Source of the DNA: Rotaria socialis
Lineage: Eukaryota > Rotifera > Eurotatoria > Philodinida > Philodinidae
Length of the DNA: 64,000 nucleotides
Reading direction: 5' to 3'
Assembly (NCBI GenBank): GCA_905331475.1
Contig: CAJNYU010002792.1
Location: 44,813-108,812 of the forward strand
The translations under genes were made by a program, and so were the position numbers. Every line of letters begins with the position of its first letter. The stretch's first letter is position 1. Positions 50,379 through 60,944 of the stretch are shown piece after piece. The notes under the pieces are model-generated. The model was not told where the DNA came from, did no database searches, and saw only the letters and a list, made by a program, of their open reading frames with translations.

Positions 50379-50818
50379 GGATTAAAATGTGAAACACGAC
50401 GTAACTGTTTATTCTTATCAGAAAACGTATTGTGTTATCTATTTGTGAACTCTTTCTTTCATTATACTTTAATACAGCACCTACAAATGGAAAACGAAAA
50501 CAGCTCTTAGATTTTATCTGTATTGTAGCGCTATCCGGTGCTTGCTTTTACCGTGACAAGGTTCATGATAGTCTATAAGCAAGTTCAGAGGTGTCTATCG
50601 AGGTGCATAATAGTCATCGCTCCACCTTTCTATCCTCCCTGCATTTCTAATACTGCTTGTGATGGATCTAAAGCCTGCCTCTCAGGGTCTGTGACGGGGA
50701 AATCACCTGTCTGTAATGGTCTGCCAGGGGAGGGGGGAGGGGGGAGGGGGTGGCAGGTGCAAATTTCTACCCTAAACACTTCAACACTCCTTTCAGGTCC
50801 TGTTTCAGAAAACATTTA
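50379..50818. mobile_element. MITE-like TIR element, copy 2 (relative of 11669-12023)
   Basis: The left end reads GGATTAAAATGTGAAACACG and the right end is its imperfect inverse (TCCTGTTTCAGAAAACATTT). Next to the right end is the reverse complement of a segment shared with the GLUT-intron copy (CTTCAACACTCCTTT). The interiors otherwise differ; this copy contains a G-rich run at 50727-50750. Confidence 0.65.
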
Positions 50819-51879
50819 CAATAATGAATAAAGGATTGATATTAAAACCATATGAATTCATATTCGTAACGTTTCTTTTTTAAATATTTTCTCGTTGTAG
50901 TAAAGATGTTAAAAAATACTGCAGTTCCAACTATCATTAATTAAAGTAATCTATTTTGCCACGTTTTACGTAAATAAAATTTTTCTTATTGGCACATGAA
51001 TATATATTTTTCGGTGAGAATAACAATTAGGGATTGGAATACCTGTGTTGTTAGGTTAATCGTACTAAATATTTGTTTCAAATAGAAGTTTTCACTACCG
51101 AACGAATCAATTTAAAAAAAAACAAGGAGATTCTTGGTGTAGAAATACTGAAATATTCGAATTTGAATTTATTGCTAATAGTATTCTATAATCAAACCGG
51201 ATATAAAGTATAATCTCACAGCTAGAATTTAATGAACAAATCATGAAATCTCAAAGTTTGAAAATATTTTTACTTGTTCCAATAAGTTTTTGAGCTTTAC
51301 AGTGAAAATTGATTTTCGTATGATTAAATTTTTATTAAAATTAAGAAAAAACGCTCATAGAAATACTAAGCGGGAACTAATTCACTAGAAGAATTCATTT
51401 TTCATAAAAAATTCATCGACGGACAAATTTTGAATTATGAAGAAGTAATTGGGCACATAGTGAGAAAAATTAATCTTAAAAACTATGAACAAGTAATGTT
51501 ATTATAGAAAAAATATTCACTTATATATCTATTGTTATGTTACTTGGCATCAACGATGCATGATGTTGAGCTTCATCATAAGAAATAAGCAAAACGTATA
51601 TTTAGCTGTACTAATCAGTTTTTAAAAGCAGAAAGACTGCAAACGAACTCACAACCAATGGTTTCTTCTTTTTTTGTAACATAATATAGGATTTCTTCTC
51701 GTGTTTTTGTTTATAGAAGAAACTAAATAATTATTATACTATGTTATAAAAACAAGTAACGCTCGTCCGTGAGACTCGCTTGACCGTCGACTGAATATAG
51801 GCTTTTCGGCGTTGCACGTCACTTTAGAGTTCTCAGAGAAAATATTGGCCGACATTTGAGAAAGGCTAGATTTGGGTCT
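50819..51879. other. Intergenic, 1.1 kb
   Basis: AT-rich, with no supported gene or repeat. Confidence 0.6.
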
Positions 51880-53388
51880 CAGAGTTGCAACCGGTAGAAC
51901 TTTTTCTAGGCCGCTACCGGTACCCACACCCAATGATTCCTGAACCAGTATGCCGTGAATTTCCGGCGAAAGCCTGCAAGAAACTCGCTGTTTTCGACCG
52001 GAACCCACCGGGAATTTTCCGGAATTCGATGCAGGAATCCGGAAACCGTATCCGGCTACCAGTTATGACAGGTTCCTGTCGATTCCGGCCGGAACCGGAT
52101 AAATCCGGTCACCGGATCCTTTCACCGGAATACTGCTTCCATGGAATCTCCGGAATACCCCAGAACCGGCCGTTTCCGGGACCGAAATGTTCGACCTGGG
52201 TACCGGGCTAAACCAGTTAGACCGGCATGAGCCATAGTTGTTTTTCCTGATCGTATATCAGTCATCATTGACTTTTTCCATCTAATATCAGTCATATCTT
52301 ACTCTGAATCGCTACACAAATTATTTAAGACTTCTCTTTCATCACTAAGAAATCTTTCTGCGACATGATTATAGATACAAAAAGAAGAATATGGCAAAAA
52401 ATTGATCCTATCTTCCAAGTTGGCCCTAATGATCGGAGAAAACCTGCCTGTTGATACTCTCTTGGTTCGACGAAAGAGATTTCGATGTCTAAAATGGCTT
52501 GTTAGCTTTTTAGTAATGTTGACTTTCGCTCTCGGCATGATCTGTGATCTACATAATGAAGTACCCTTGAAGATATCAGCAAAGACTCCCCGTTTCTACA
52601 CATTGAGAAGTTAAACCAAAAGTGCTGTTTGTAAATTATTGGTTATACAGAGTTCCATATTAGAATCTGTCGGAAACATATGAGTTTTGATTCATTTCAT
52701 TGAGACTGTCTAGGAATAAAGACTGAATGCTCCATTTTACTCCACTATCATTTAAATCTTCAAGAACAACGCAATTTTAGGGGTTTAATCTCAAATAACA
52801 TGAAATAAATAGATTCATACTAGCATACTCTTGTCACATTTTGATATTATATTGGAAACCAGAGCTGGGCAAGTCAGAGATTTTCCAAGTCACAAAAATA
52901 ATTTTCAAGTCAAGTCAAGTCTGACTTGACTTGCCCAGCTCTGTTGGAAACAGATATAAAGCTCTAGAGCAGAGCTTTGACGGAAGTACATCGTATACAA
53001 AATGCAGAATAAAAGTAAATATCTAATAAATTACAATGATAAAGCGTGATTGCGTCTTTATTTTACTATGGAACATGATAGAGCAGTGATTTCATAACAT
53101 ATTGAAGATCTATTTTTGTTAAATACTCATTCAATATAACAATCTATCTCATAATTTCTCTGAGAAATCGCTACTAATCTCATAAAAACTAGCTTGATAT
53201 GCAAAAATAAACGCTTTTATCATCTATTTTTGCAAAAAAATAAGGAAAGAAAGCAAAAATAATTTAAAAAAATCTACACCGGACCGGTCTGAAAAACGTC
53301 GCTTGTACCGGTCGGTATGCCTGACGGTAAGGAATCCTAGACCGAACCGGGCCGGGCCGGCCGTTTACAATTACCGGTTGCAACTCTG
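51880..53388. mobile_element. 1.5-kb TIR element with hAT-like ends, composite
   Basis: CAGAGTTGCAACCGGTA (51880-51896) is exactly repeated in inverse at 53372-53388, ending CTCTG. CAG...CTG ends suggest hAT, but the 8 bp on each side do not match (TTGGGTCT versus CGCAGTTT). Next to each end lie GC-rich blocks packed with CCGG, ACCGG and TTCCGG motifs (51897-52225 and 53275-53371); the 1 kb between is AT-rich and itself hosts a small hAT MITE at 52860. A 79-codon basic frame on the - strand (52538-52299) is not recognised. Confidence 0.6.
52860..52943. mobile_element. 84-bp hAT MITE with 8-bp target duplication
   Basis: It starts CAGAGCTGGGCAAGTCA and ends TGACTTGCCCAGCTCTG, a perfect 17-bp terminal inverted repeat. 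Both sides carry TTGGAAAC (52852-52859 and 52944-52951). The core is little more than repeats of CAAGT(C). Confidence 0.93.
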
Positions 53389-54012
53389 CGCAGTTTCACT
53401 GAGAGCAATATGAATGCTCACTATATGACAGTCGATTTTGAAGACCCTAATTTCTCAGTAAAACATCGATCGTTTTCGCCGAGATTTTCTCTGCATCCAT
53501 AACTCACACAGTTCCACTTTTGAAAAACCAATTTCAGCTTCAACCGTTGAATCATGACTGCTCTATGGATTTCACTATTGGGCGGAAATCGATTTTTGAC
53601 CAACTTTCGTGATTGATACCTGCTGATTGGAAAATGGTTTGAGCCTAAAATTTTGTATATAAGCACATCTTAATACTATCCAACTACCCTATAAATTTCA
53701 GCTCTCTCGAACAAAGTTTTCGTTCAGTGGAATTGATAGTAAAATCAATTTTTCGTCGACACGTCGATTTTCTTTCAAGAAAAAATCTGAATTTATTACC
53801 CACCTATCTTGCGTGAAAGGTCACACTTTGTTCTACATCCTAGCATTAAACAAGATTTGGGACAACAGTGAGTCATTATGAAATTAATCAATCTCTTTGT
53901 AAAATAAATGTGTAAACCTCGGATTTAAATCCGACGGTTATATGTACTTCAAAAAGCAAGAATAATTGACGAGAGATTGATTTTTATCAAACTGTCTAAA
54001 AGAATCGACCAG

Positions 54013-54268
54013 AAGTGTCAGTATACATGAGTTTTTCATAGTTTTCAGAAAGTGCAATCTTGAGGAAACCTTAAATGCACCATTTTCACCTCTATGATAT
54101 ATCATTATTTAGAGCTCTTGACTGGTTCTATCTATTCAAAAAAAAAACGTTAGTTCTATGGGAAATAAACACATTTTATACAGACAAAGTGTCAGTATAC
54201 GTGAGTTTTTCATAGTTTTTGGGTACTGAGGTATTGAGGAAATTTCAAACGCAGCATATTTACCCCTA
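54013..54268. repeat. Imperfect direct repeat, about 82 bp, 174-bp period
   Basis: Segments 54013-54094 and 54187-54268 both begin AAGTGTCAGTATAC and continue through GAGTTTTTCATAGTTTT with later divergence. The spacer is AT-rich and non-coding. Confidence 0.7.
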
Positions 54269-54833
54269 CAAGTTAGCATGATTTTGTGTCCCATGCAATT
54301 CTCTATCAAATGGTATATAATAATTGAGTTTTCATTGTGACTATGACAATATTTTGATTTGCGAAAATTGGAATAGGTCAATATTTGGATAGAAAACTAT
54401 AGAAAATAATGATATTGCTGGCTGTAACTCAGTAAATTCTTAAGTACTTTTTGGTGCTCTTATATAATAGAACTGGAGGAACTATTGGTTCCCATATATT
54501 AAAGGACTTGTGGACCTATGAGTATTTCATAAAATAGACCTAAAAGACTTGTGAGTCCCGCATAGCGAATTAAAGGAATCATAGATATCGAGTATGGGAT
54601 GTCCCTAACCAACCCTGAAGATGATATGTATAGCTGGTCACGATGATTAAATCATAGAGCCTAACTATTTCGAAAGGTTAAGTTCGTGCAAAAGAACTGT
54701 TGAAATAGCTCAGTTTATGATAGTGAAAGTTTTAAACAACTCATCGGTTCTGAACTAGAGCTGAACTTGTCTAGACAGGTGAGTCGTCATAGCATGTGTA
54801 GACATCAAAATAATCCTAGCAAGTCCTTTCTAT

Positions 54834-54993
54834 TAAAACTTGATTTCCACTGCTTGGTGCTCAACCAATAGGATTTTGAGGCAAATATGGCTCATATTTG
54901 AACTATTCGCCTTGAATCACCCTGACTGAGAAAGTCGTTTACCCTAAAACTTGATTTCTATTGGTTAGTGCTCAACCAATAGGATTTTGAGGC
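54834..54993. repeat. 49-bp direct repeat, 111-bp period
   Basis: 54834-54882 and 54945-54993 differ at about four of 49 positions and share TGCTCAACCAATAGG ATTTTGAGGC. The inner copy contains a CCAAT box-like sequence, but no promoter is proposed. Confidence 0.8.
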
Positions 54994-56552
54994 GATTGGA
55001 GCTTAGATCAGAGTTCTCCGCCGCGCAAAATCTCGGTTAAGATAATCTACATACACTTTGACGTACATACACTTGTTTTCCATTGCAATAGAAAGACATT
55101 GAGCCTCTAAGATGAAAAAGAGGGCGCTCGAAGCAAGAATATGTACATACGTACATGTGTATACATACATTTATATTCGACGATAAAATGCTTGTATGAA
55201 AAACAGGTTTCTCTCTTTCGACATTAATATGATATGAATAAAATTATTTAAAAATAGATTTACTATCAAGAATAAAAAACATCTTTCTTATTTTATGGCG
55301 AACATTTTCATAAGAATATATCATTAATTAAATAGGGACAGACTGAATAAGTTTCAGTTGAAAAATGCATCTTTTTTATTATGTTTGTTCTATTGTATTC
55401 TTAATTCTCATCAAAATCATCTTTCAATCTTGAAACATTATTCTGATTTAGAAAAGTGAATATTAAAACACGAAAATGATTAAAAATTGATTAATCTGAG
55501 AAGGATAAACATAACGAAACGCTCTATTGTTTGCAAAAGAAAAATTCATCGAAGTGGCAAGGAATCTTTTCGTCCGAAGAAAAATCTCTTTTTCTTTCTC
55601 TTATTTATTTGCAAGGCCACAACTTAAATGTAAAAATAAAGGCGTACTAATACAACCCTGTTTTTGTATGATCTGAAATCCATAGAATTCTTTGATTAAA
55701 GTAAACATTTGCTCACTGCCAAAATGAAGTTTTGTGAGCAGCCAGCGTTTTCTTTTTTTTTATTACGTTGTAAAATAGTTGCTTTTCCTTTAGAATCACT
55801 GTCTAAAAAATTGCATATTTTTTATCATCATAAGGTTCGTATGTTTTATGTTTCTCGTTCCGGCTAAACTGTTTAGCATATCTGTGACACGAAACTTGAG
55901 CAAAATGCTATTCATCGGCGATTTTTTTGATACAGCTCGTTAGACCTAGTGAGTTGGGTGTGGGTGTCAGTCTTGCTCTTTTCCACACCCACACCCGCAC
56001 CCTCATCCTTGTGAATTTTGAGAGGATACCCGTGATGCCCACGAAAACTCATTTATGTAAATCTTGAGAAGGGATGCATATTTTGCAACGAAATTCGAAA
56101 CTTATCGATGAAATTTGATTGAGAGCATGATTGCATGCCAACAGCAAGAGTATCAACATTGCCAGACAAATGCTAAAAGCATGACTGTGATTAGTGGCGC
56201 CTTGCTGTTGAAAAATCGAATTTAAAAATTTTCTTCATAGACGTTCATCTTGATGATTCAAGAGTAACCACGATACGTTTCAACTTGATTCCATGTTCTA
56301 TAACTGAAATCCAGCTGCTACAAAAATGCTAGATTCGCCAGCGTTACCTACACAAGATGTTCATCGTTCGATTGAACTTTACTGTTGGATATCAACGTAG
56401 AATGAGTAGGAAAACACATTTGATAGCTAAGCCAAAACAAAATATTCAAGTTTAAGCATAAAAAAGTCACATTTACTAGATAAAATATTTTTACTATGTA
56501 TTTTACAAGGACTGTTGTTATCAGGAACATTTTTTAGCTGCTTGTTGTTATT
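54994..56552. other. Intergenic, 1.6 kb
   Basis: AT-rich sequence with one notable feature, a 12-bp perfect inverted repeat (GGGTGTGGGTGT at 55956-55967, inverse at 55985-55996). No gene is supported. Confidence 0.6.
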
Positions 56553-56563
56553 AAGTACAGTGC

Positions 56564-56891
56564 TAGCAGGGGATGGCGTAGTGGTTCTATGGATCTGATT
56601 CTTAGTCAGATAGGAGATGATTCGATTCCTTTCCCCGGCTCGGTGTCTTCGGAGTCAAGATATACGGTATCGGAAGAATAAACAAAGGAAGAACAGCAAT
56701 GCACGCCAATCGCGTCATCGCTGCCTCGATTTCGATTTTCATTCTATTCGTTTTCTCTTCTTTGTCATTCTTTCTCTGTTTGTTATCGTAGTCCTATCTG
56801 TTGACTTGTTTCGTAAGCATCCGCAAAAATTGTGGAAAAATCACAAAAAATGTATGGATGTCACGAATAAAATTCAGCATAATTAAAAAAA
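56564..56891 (+). mobile_element. tRNA-derived SINE, 328 bp
   Basis: The element is flanked by an 11-bp target duplication AAGTACAGTGC (56553-56563 and 56892-56902) and ends in a short poly-A. Its head is tRNA-like: an A box TGGCGTAGTGG (56574-56584), an anticodon arm with 5-bp stem TCTGA/TCAGA and loop TTCTTAG (anticodon CUU, lysine type), and a B box GATTCGATTCC (56619-56629). These would be the internal RNA polymerase III promoter. The acceptor stem does not pair well, so it is not a functional tRNA. The body of about 250 bp is pyrimidine-rich; an open frame across it is fortuitous. Confidence 0.88.
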
Positions 56892-57164
56892 AAGTACAGT
56901 GCCCCTAATAAAAACAAAAATTTTATTTTTAAAAATTAAATAATTTCTTAATATAATAGGTAAGAATCTGAACCTTTGGATAAAACTACTTCGAAAGGTG
57001 ATGAACATTTTTTCTCATTGAAGTCTTCCGAAATTTTCAACTTTTCATAATGAAAAGGTTGATTTGCAAACATTTTCCTTCCTCCCGTGTATTTTATATG
57101 GAGTGTTGTTATTAAGGACATACTTTTGCTGGCTGTTGTAATTAGAAACAGCTCATTTAATACC

Positions 57165-57475
57165 CAGGTCACTCAAACCGACCTACTGATCCTGCCGGAA
57201 CCCATCGGAGCCGACACCGTATCGCTCCAGAAACCCTTATGATACCCATGCAAATCTGCCAGGATCCGACAGGGTTTTCGCGGGAATCCTTGCCCCCGGA
57301 ACCCAGTCCGTATTTTACCGGAAAAGGAACCGACAACTTCCGGTCAGAAACGATCAAAGAAAACTCGGATTTGATCGGACCCTATTGCCGGATAAGCCCG
57401 GAAAAGCTGAGGTTCCGACCTGATTCCGCCGGATTCGGACGGCGGCCCTATGGGTCAGACAAAGTCAACTTACAC
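57165..57475. repeat. GC-rich CCGGAA/TCCGAC island with CAGGT edge
   Basis: Starts CAGGTCACTCAAACCGACC, then about 300 bp much richer in G and C than the surroundings, with many CCGGAA, CGGAT and CCGACA words. The edge resembles the ends at 30939, 52198 and 60060. The far end is not clearly an inverted repeat. Confidence 0.5.
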
Positions 57476-57620
57476 CCTTCCAGCTGTACATTCAAACGTT
57501 GTCAATATCTATAACTATCACCCTAGACCGTCCGAACGGTAAAGAAAGCCCAATATTCCGTATAATTATTGACCAGCACCATCGCAACCGTACTTTCAGT
57601 TCAGATAATGCCTCTAACTA

Positions 57621-57709
57621 TTTCCCTATGAGCACCCAAAATAAATGCAACTTTAGTACCTAACTCGATGAGATAAGAATTATTGGTCTTACTTACCTGC
57701 CTTGATTTT
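57621..57709. repeat. Direct repeat, copy A (partner 59292-59381)
   Basis: It shares about 85-90 bp with 59292-59381 in the same orientation, including GTACCTAACTCGA, GAGATAAGAA and CCTGCCTTGATTTT. Together the copies bracket 1.6 kb of TTAACG-rich repeats. Confidence 0.75.
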
Positions 57710-57749
57710 GAATTATTTCGGTTCGTATTTCAGGTCGCCAGTCAGTCAT

Positions 57750-58010
57750 TGCTCTTTAGAAAACGCGTTAAAACCAGTTAAAATTTCGTTAAAATGCGTA
57801 AAAACCTTTAGATTTTTTGACACTATTACGCGTATATAGCTCAATTTTGACGCGTTTTATTACGTTAAAAAAATACAACACTCATTAACGCGAAAATTGT
57901 CGTTAAAAGAACGTATTTTTACGCATCGTTTTTTTAACGAGTATTATTTTGTTCAGCTATTAATCATCAATTTAATGTTTTTAGTGTGATTTAACGCGTT
58001 AAAATTGGTT
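57750..58010. repeat. TTAACG-rich palindromic repeat block 1
   Basis: The segment contains many copies of TTAACG/CGTTAA and ACGCGTTAAAA, with an AACGCGTTAAAA word near each end in inverse arrangement. It resembles the block at 59022-59220. There is no coding potential. Confidence 0.55.
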
Positions 58011-58148
58011 TATATACTAAGATTAGTTAAAACCCAGAGCCTCATATTCGATAAATTAAATTCAGACGAATCCGCATCACCTTTTAATATTTAGTTCAAA
58101 ATCTAATTCTAAATCATAGGTATCCCATATCACACATTTCTTATCAAT

Positions 58149-58197
58149 ACCGTCGGTATACCGCGGCAGTCCTAAAAATTGGTCGTATACCGACGGT
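58149..58197. repeat. Short perfect inverted repeat, 13 bp
   Basis: ACCGTCGGTATAC (58149-58161) is inverted exactly at 58185-58197 with a 23-base spacer. It shares the CCGG/CGG flavour of the neighbouring islands. Confidence 0.7.
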
Positions 58198-58910
58198 GTA
58201 GTGCCGGTAGCGGCCAAATATTCCAGTTCCATTCGTAAATAATTATAGAAAGTATTTCCTGCTCAAATTTGGACTCCTTTTTTTAAAGGAGTTCACAATT
58301 ATGCAGAAAAATAATTTTACAATTTATTTGAATAATAATGATTTTTGCAGCACCATCTATAATGAAAACTTTATCTCAGTAATGGAACCGAATTGGGCTC
58401 TGTGACTGGTGCAGGTGGCTCAGGCGCCTCAGCAATATCGGGAAGCTCTGATTTTGTCGAAATTCTGCTGATTTTAACAGACTTAAAAAATACTCAGCCT
58501 TTTTGATGCACTAAAACATGATGCACTATATTCCGGAAAAAACCGTCGATCTACCGGCGATTTTTTTCGGTTTGAATCACATGATGTATAATTTTTTATC
58601 CGATAATTGCTCTTTTTACTTCTGTTTAGTCCAAAATCGAATTCGAAATTGTGGGTAAGCATAATTTTTCATGAAGTAATTATAGTTTTTATTCAGTTCA
58701 ACATCAAACTGAAAGCAACGTAAGCATCAATATTTTTATAATATTTATTTCTCTTTTTCTTCTTAGCTTGATCGGGACAACATATTCAAAATAAATATAC
58801 TTTATGTATATAAATATAAAGATACCTATATATCTGCATATTTTTTTTATTCAGTTCAAAATCAAATTAAAAGTAATGTAAGTATGAAAATTTTCATAAT
58901 AATGGTTTTT

Positions 58911-58935
58911 GTGTACTCAAAAAAAAAGAGTACAC
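58911..58935. repeat. GTGTACTC-A9-GAGTACAC hairpin
   Basis: A perfect 8-bp inverted repeat around nine A residues, followed 35 bp on by a direct CCGGCCGT repeat (near 58960-58972). It lies about 90 bp before an N. Confidence 0.75.
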
Positions 58936-59021
58936 TATAGAATCGGTCAATGTGTCCGGCCGTCCGGCCGTCCGTTTATTCGATAACTCTTCACAATTAC
59001 ATTCGATTGAGCTGAAATTTN

Positions 59022-59199
59022 AATTTTAACGAAAAATAAATCGTTAAAAGTGCACATTTTTATGATTTTTTTTCATTAAAGTTTATGAATGCGTTTTATT
59101 TCATTCAAAACATAAACGCGTTAAAACGCATTCATAAACTTTAATGAAAAAAAACTCATAAAAATGTGCGCTTTTAACGATTTATTTTTCGTTAAAATT
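59022..59199. repeat. TTAACG-rich inverted repeat block 2, next to N (59021)
   Basis: Arms at 59022-59098 and 59122-59199 are near-perfect reverse complements (one or two mismatches or indels) around a 23-bp spacer. They carry TTTAACG and ACGCGTTAAAACGC words. The left arm starts directly after N. Unlike the other N-linked repeats the arms are not identical, so this may be a genuine palindromic element. Confidence 0.8.
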
Positions 59200-59291
59200 T
59201 CGACGCGTTTTAACGCGTTATTTTTTCCTGTTTGTCTGACAGAGTACTTATACTTTTTTTGAATTTTCGACCGACCAACGAACTCCGATTT

Positions 59292-59381
59292 TTCCCCATG
59301 AAGACCTAAAAATAAATGCACTTTCGGTACCTAACTCGACGAGATAAGAACTATTAGTCTTACGTCCCTGCCTTGATTTTT
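59292..59381. repeat. Direct repeat, copy B (partner 57621-57709)
   Basis: See copy A; alignment begins near CCCATGA and ends at CCTGCCTTGATTTT. Confidence 0.75.
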
Positions 59382-59639
59382 TCAGCGTACCTTATTGAAA
59401 TTCAGTAGCAAGAGTTCTAGGAATAATTTCAGTGGAACCATCAAAATTATTCGTATCTGTTCGACTCAGATAGAGTGATATTCGTCCGAATGGGCAATCG
59501 CTCCCGGCATCAATAATTAGCTGATCATGTCACTAATTCGGATTGATTTTTCATGAAAACACTTGCTTAATAGATTATAGTTTTCATTTCATAGCTACCA
59601 TTACTTGTATGAGCTATGTACTAGCAGCCTGAAGGAACC

Positions 59640-60069
59640 ACAAGATGTTCCTTTGGTATCCTGTAGTTACATGCAAACGGATTCGATCAGATCTTTGCTG
59701 TCGGATGCAGCGAAATTCAGTGAGCAGAACCGTTCTTTTCTGATATGATCCGATGTGTTCGAGTGGTATCGATTAAGCCGGATCTACCATGAAATCCAGC
59801 GTCCCGAGCATGGCGGATTCCGGTAAAGTCCTCTTACTAGATATTGCCGGATCACATCGTATACGGTCTGATCGTATCAAGTGACCTGATCGTTTCCGAT
59901 TTGGTAAATCTGGTCGGTCTCTGCAGTATCCGGTAACCAGGTATTAAAGGAAAACAGGGAATATGACCGGAATCCGCCAGAAAATAACCGACTGGTTCCG
60001 ATAATCATGTGGCATCGGATTTATAGCCCGTCCGACAAGAACCGACTGATCAAAAATGACTTGGGTAAC
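59640..60069. repeat. GC-rich CGGAT/CCGAC island
   Basis: About 430 bp dense in GATCCG, CCGGAT, CCGACT and CGGTC words. Its right end is ACTTGGGTAAC, the inverse of the ACCCAGGT-type edge of the other islands; an internal GGTAACCAGGTATTA near 59933 may be a second edge, so two elements may be joined. Confidence 0.45.
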
Positions 60070-60944
60070 AACAAACTCAATTTCTTAGATTCTACCGCTA
60101 ATTACTGAGCCAATTTTCAAGATAGAAAGGTGATTTTTTCACCAATGAATAGAGAAAATATTTCTGTACTGAAAAATATAAAACGTCTATTTTTTTTGTA
60201 TGAAAATTGTTTAGTTGTAACTTGAGACACATCTAAAATATCTGTTGTTATTAGGTACGCTGACTGCAGATAATGTTCCTGATTCTGTTCGAGTCATATA
60301 CTGTTTACACGATATTATATAAAAAGACATGGTCTACTTTCGACTAAATGAAAACACATTAATGGGGCACCGCCAGAAAAGCCAATGTTTCGAAAAAATA
60401 GTCAAAATTGAGATTATTCGATAGAAATATTCCCCACGTCGATAAGCACACTATGCTTCATTATAAAACCAGTTTGTGAAGCTTTGGACGTAAAATCAAA
60501 TTCTACAACTTCTTTTGCATTTTTCTCAAAATACCAGTTTAAGACAGTAAAATTGAAAAACTCAGCCTTGGATAAAGGTTTCTCTAAGACTTTTTGTTGT
60601 TTTAAAGGTCTTGATCAGAGCTAACTTTTCATCGGACAGAATTTCGATAAATAGTTCCATATTATCTGAATTCCTTGGAAAGAGGAATGTGCCACGATTT
60701 GCTTAGAATGAACTTGAAATTAAAGACAAACCAGAGCGTACTAATTTTACCTGATCTCACGAAATACTAAGCTCCCTTTACCGTTATACTGAATGAATAT
60801 ACTTTTGCTTTCTGCAGCATTTCCTTAAATTTTCAATGAAATTATGCATTGCTAGAGGTTTGAATGTCTATAAGTTCGTGTTTGCTCCTATATTTCAGAT
60901 AAAACTATACAAGTTTATGGAAACTACTTAAATTCCAGTAAAAA
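60070..60944. other. Intergenic, 0.9 kb, upstream of the last gene
   Basis: Ordinary AT-rich sequence. The last 60 bp before the ATG at 60945 are presumably promoter or 5' UTR. Confidence 0.6.

Noticed and set aside
52299..52538. 79-codon basic frame on the - strand as a transposase
   Set aside because: No recognisable catalytic motif, and the frame is short; kept only as a remark under the TIR element.
56567..56640. A functional tRNA-Lys gene
   Set aside because: The acceptor stem pairs poorly, and the segment is the head of a longer poly-A-ending element with target duplications.
56617..56886. Protein-coding gene across the SINE body
   Set aside because: The 89-codon frame lies wholly inside the SINE and shows no domain.
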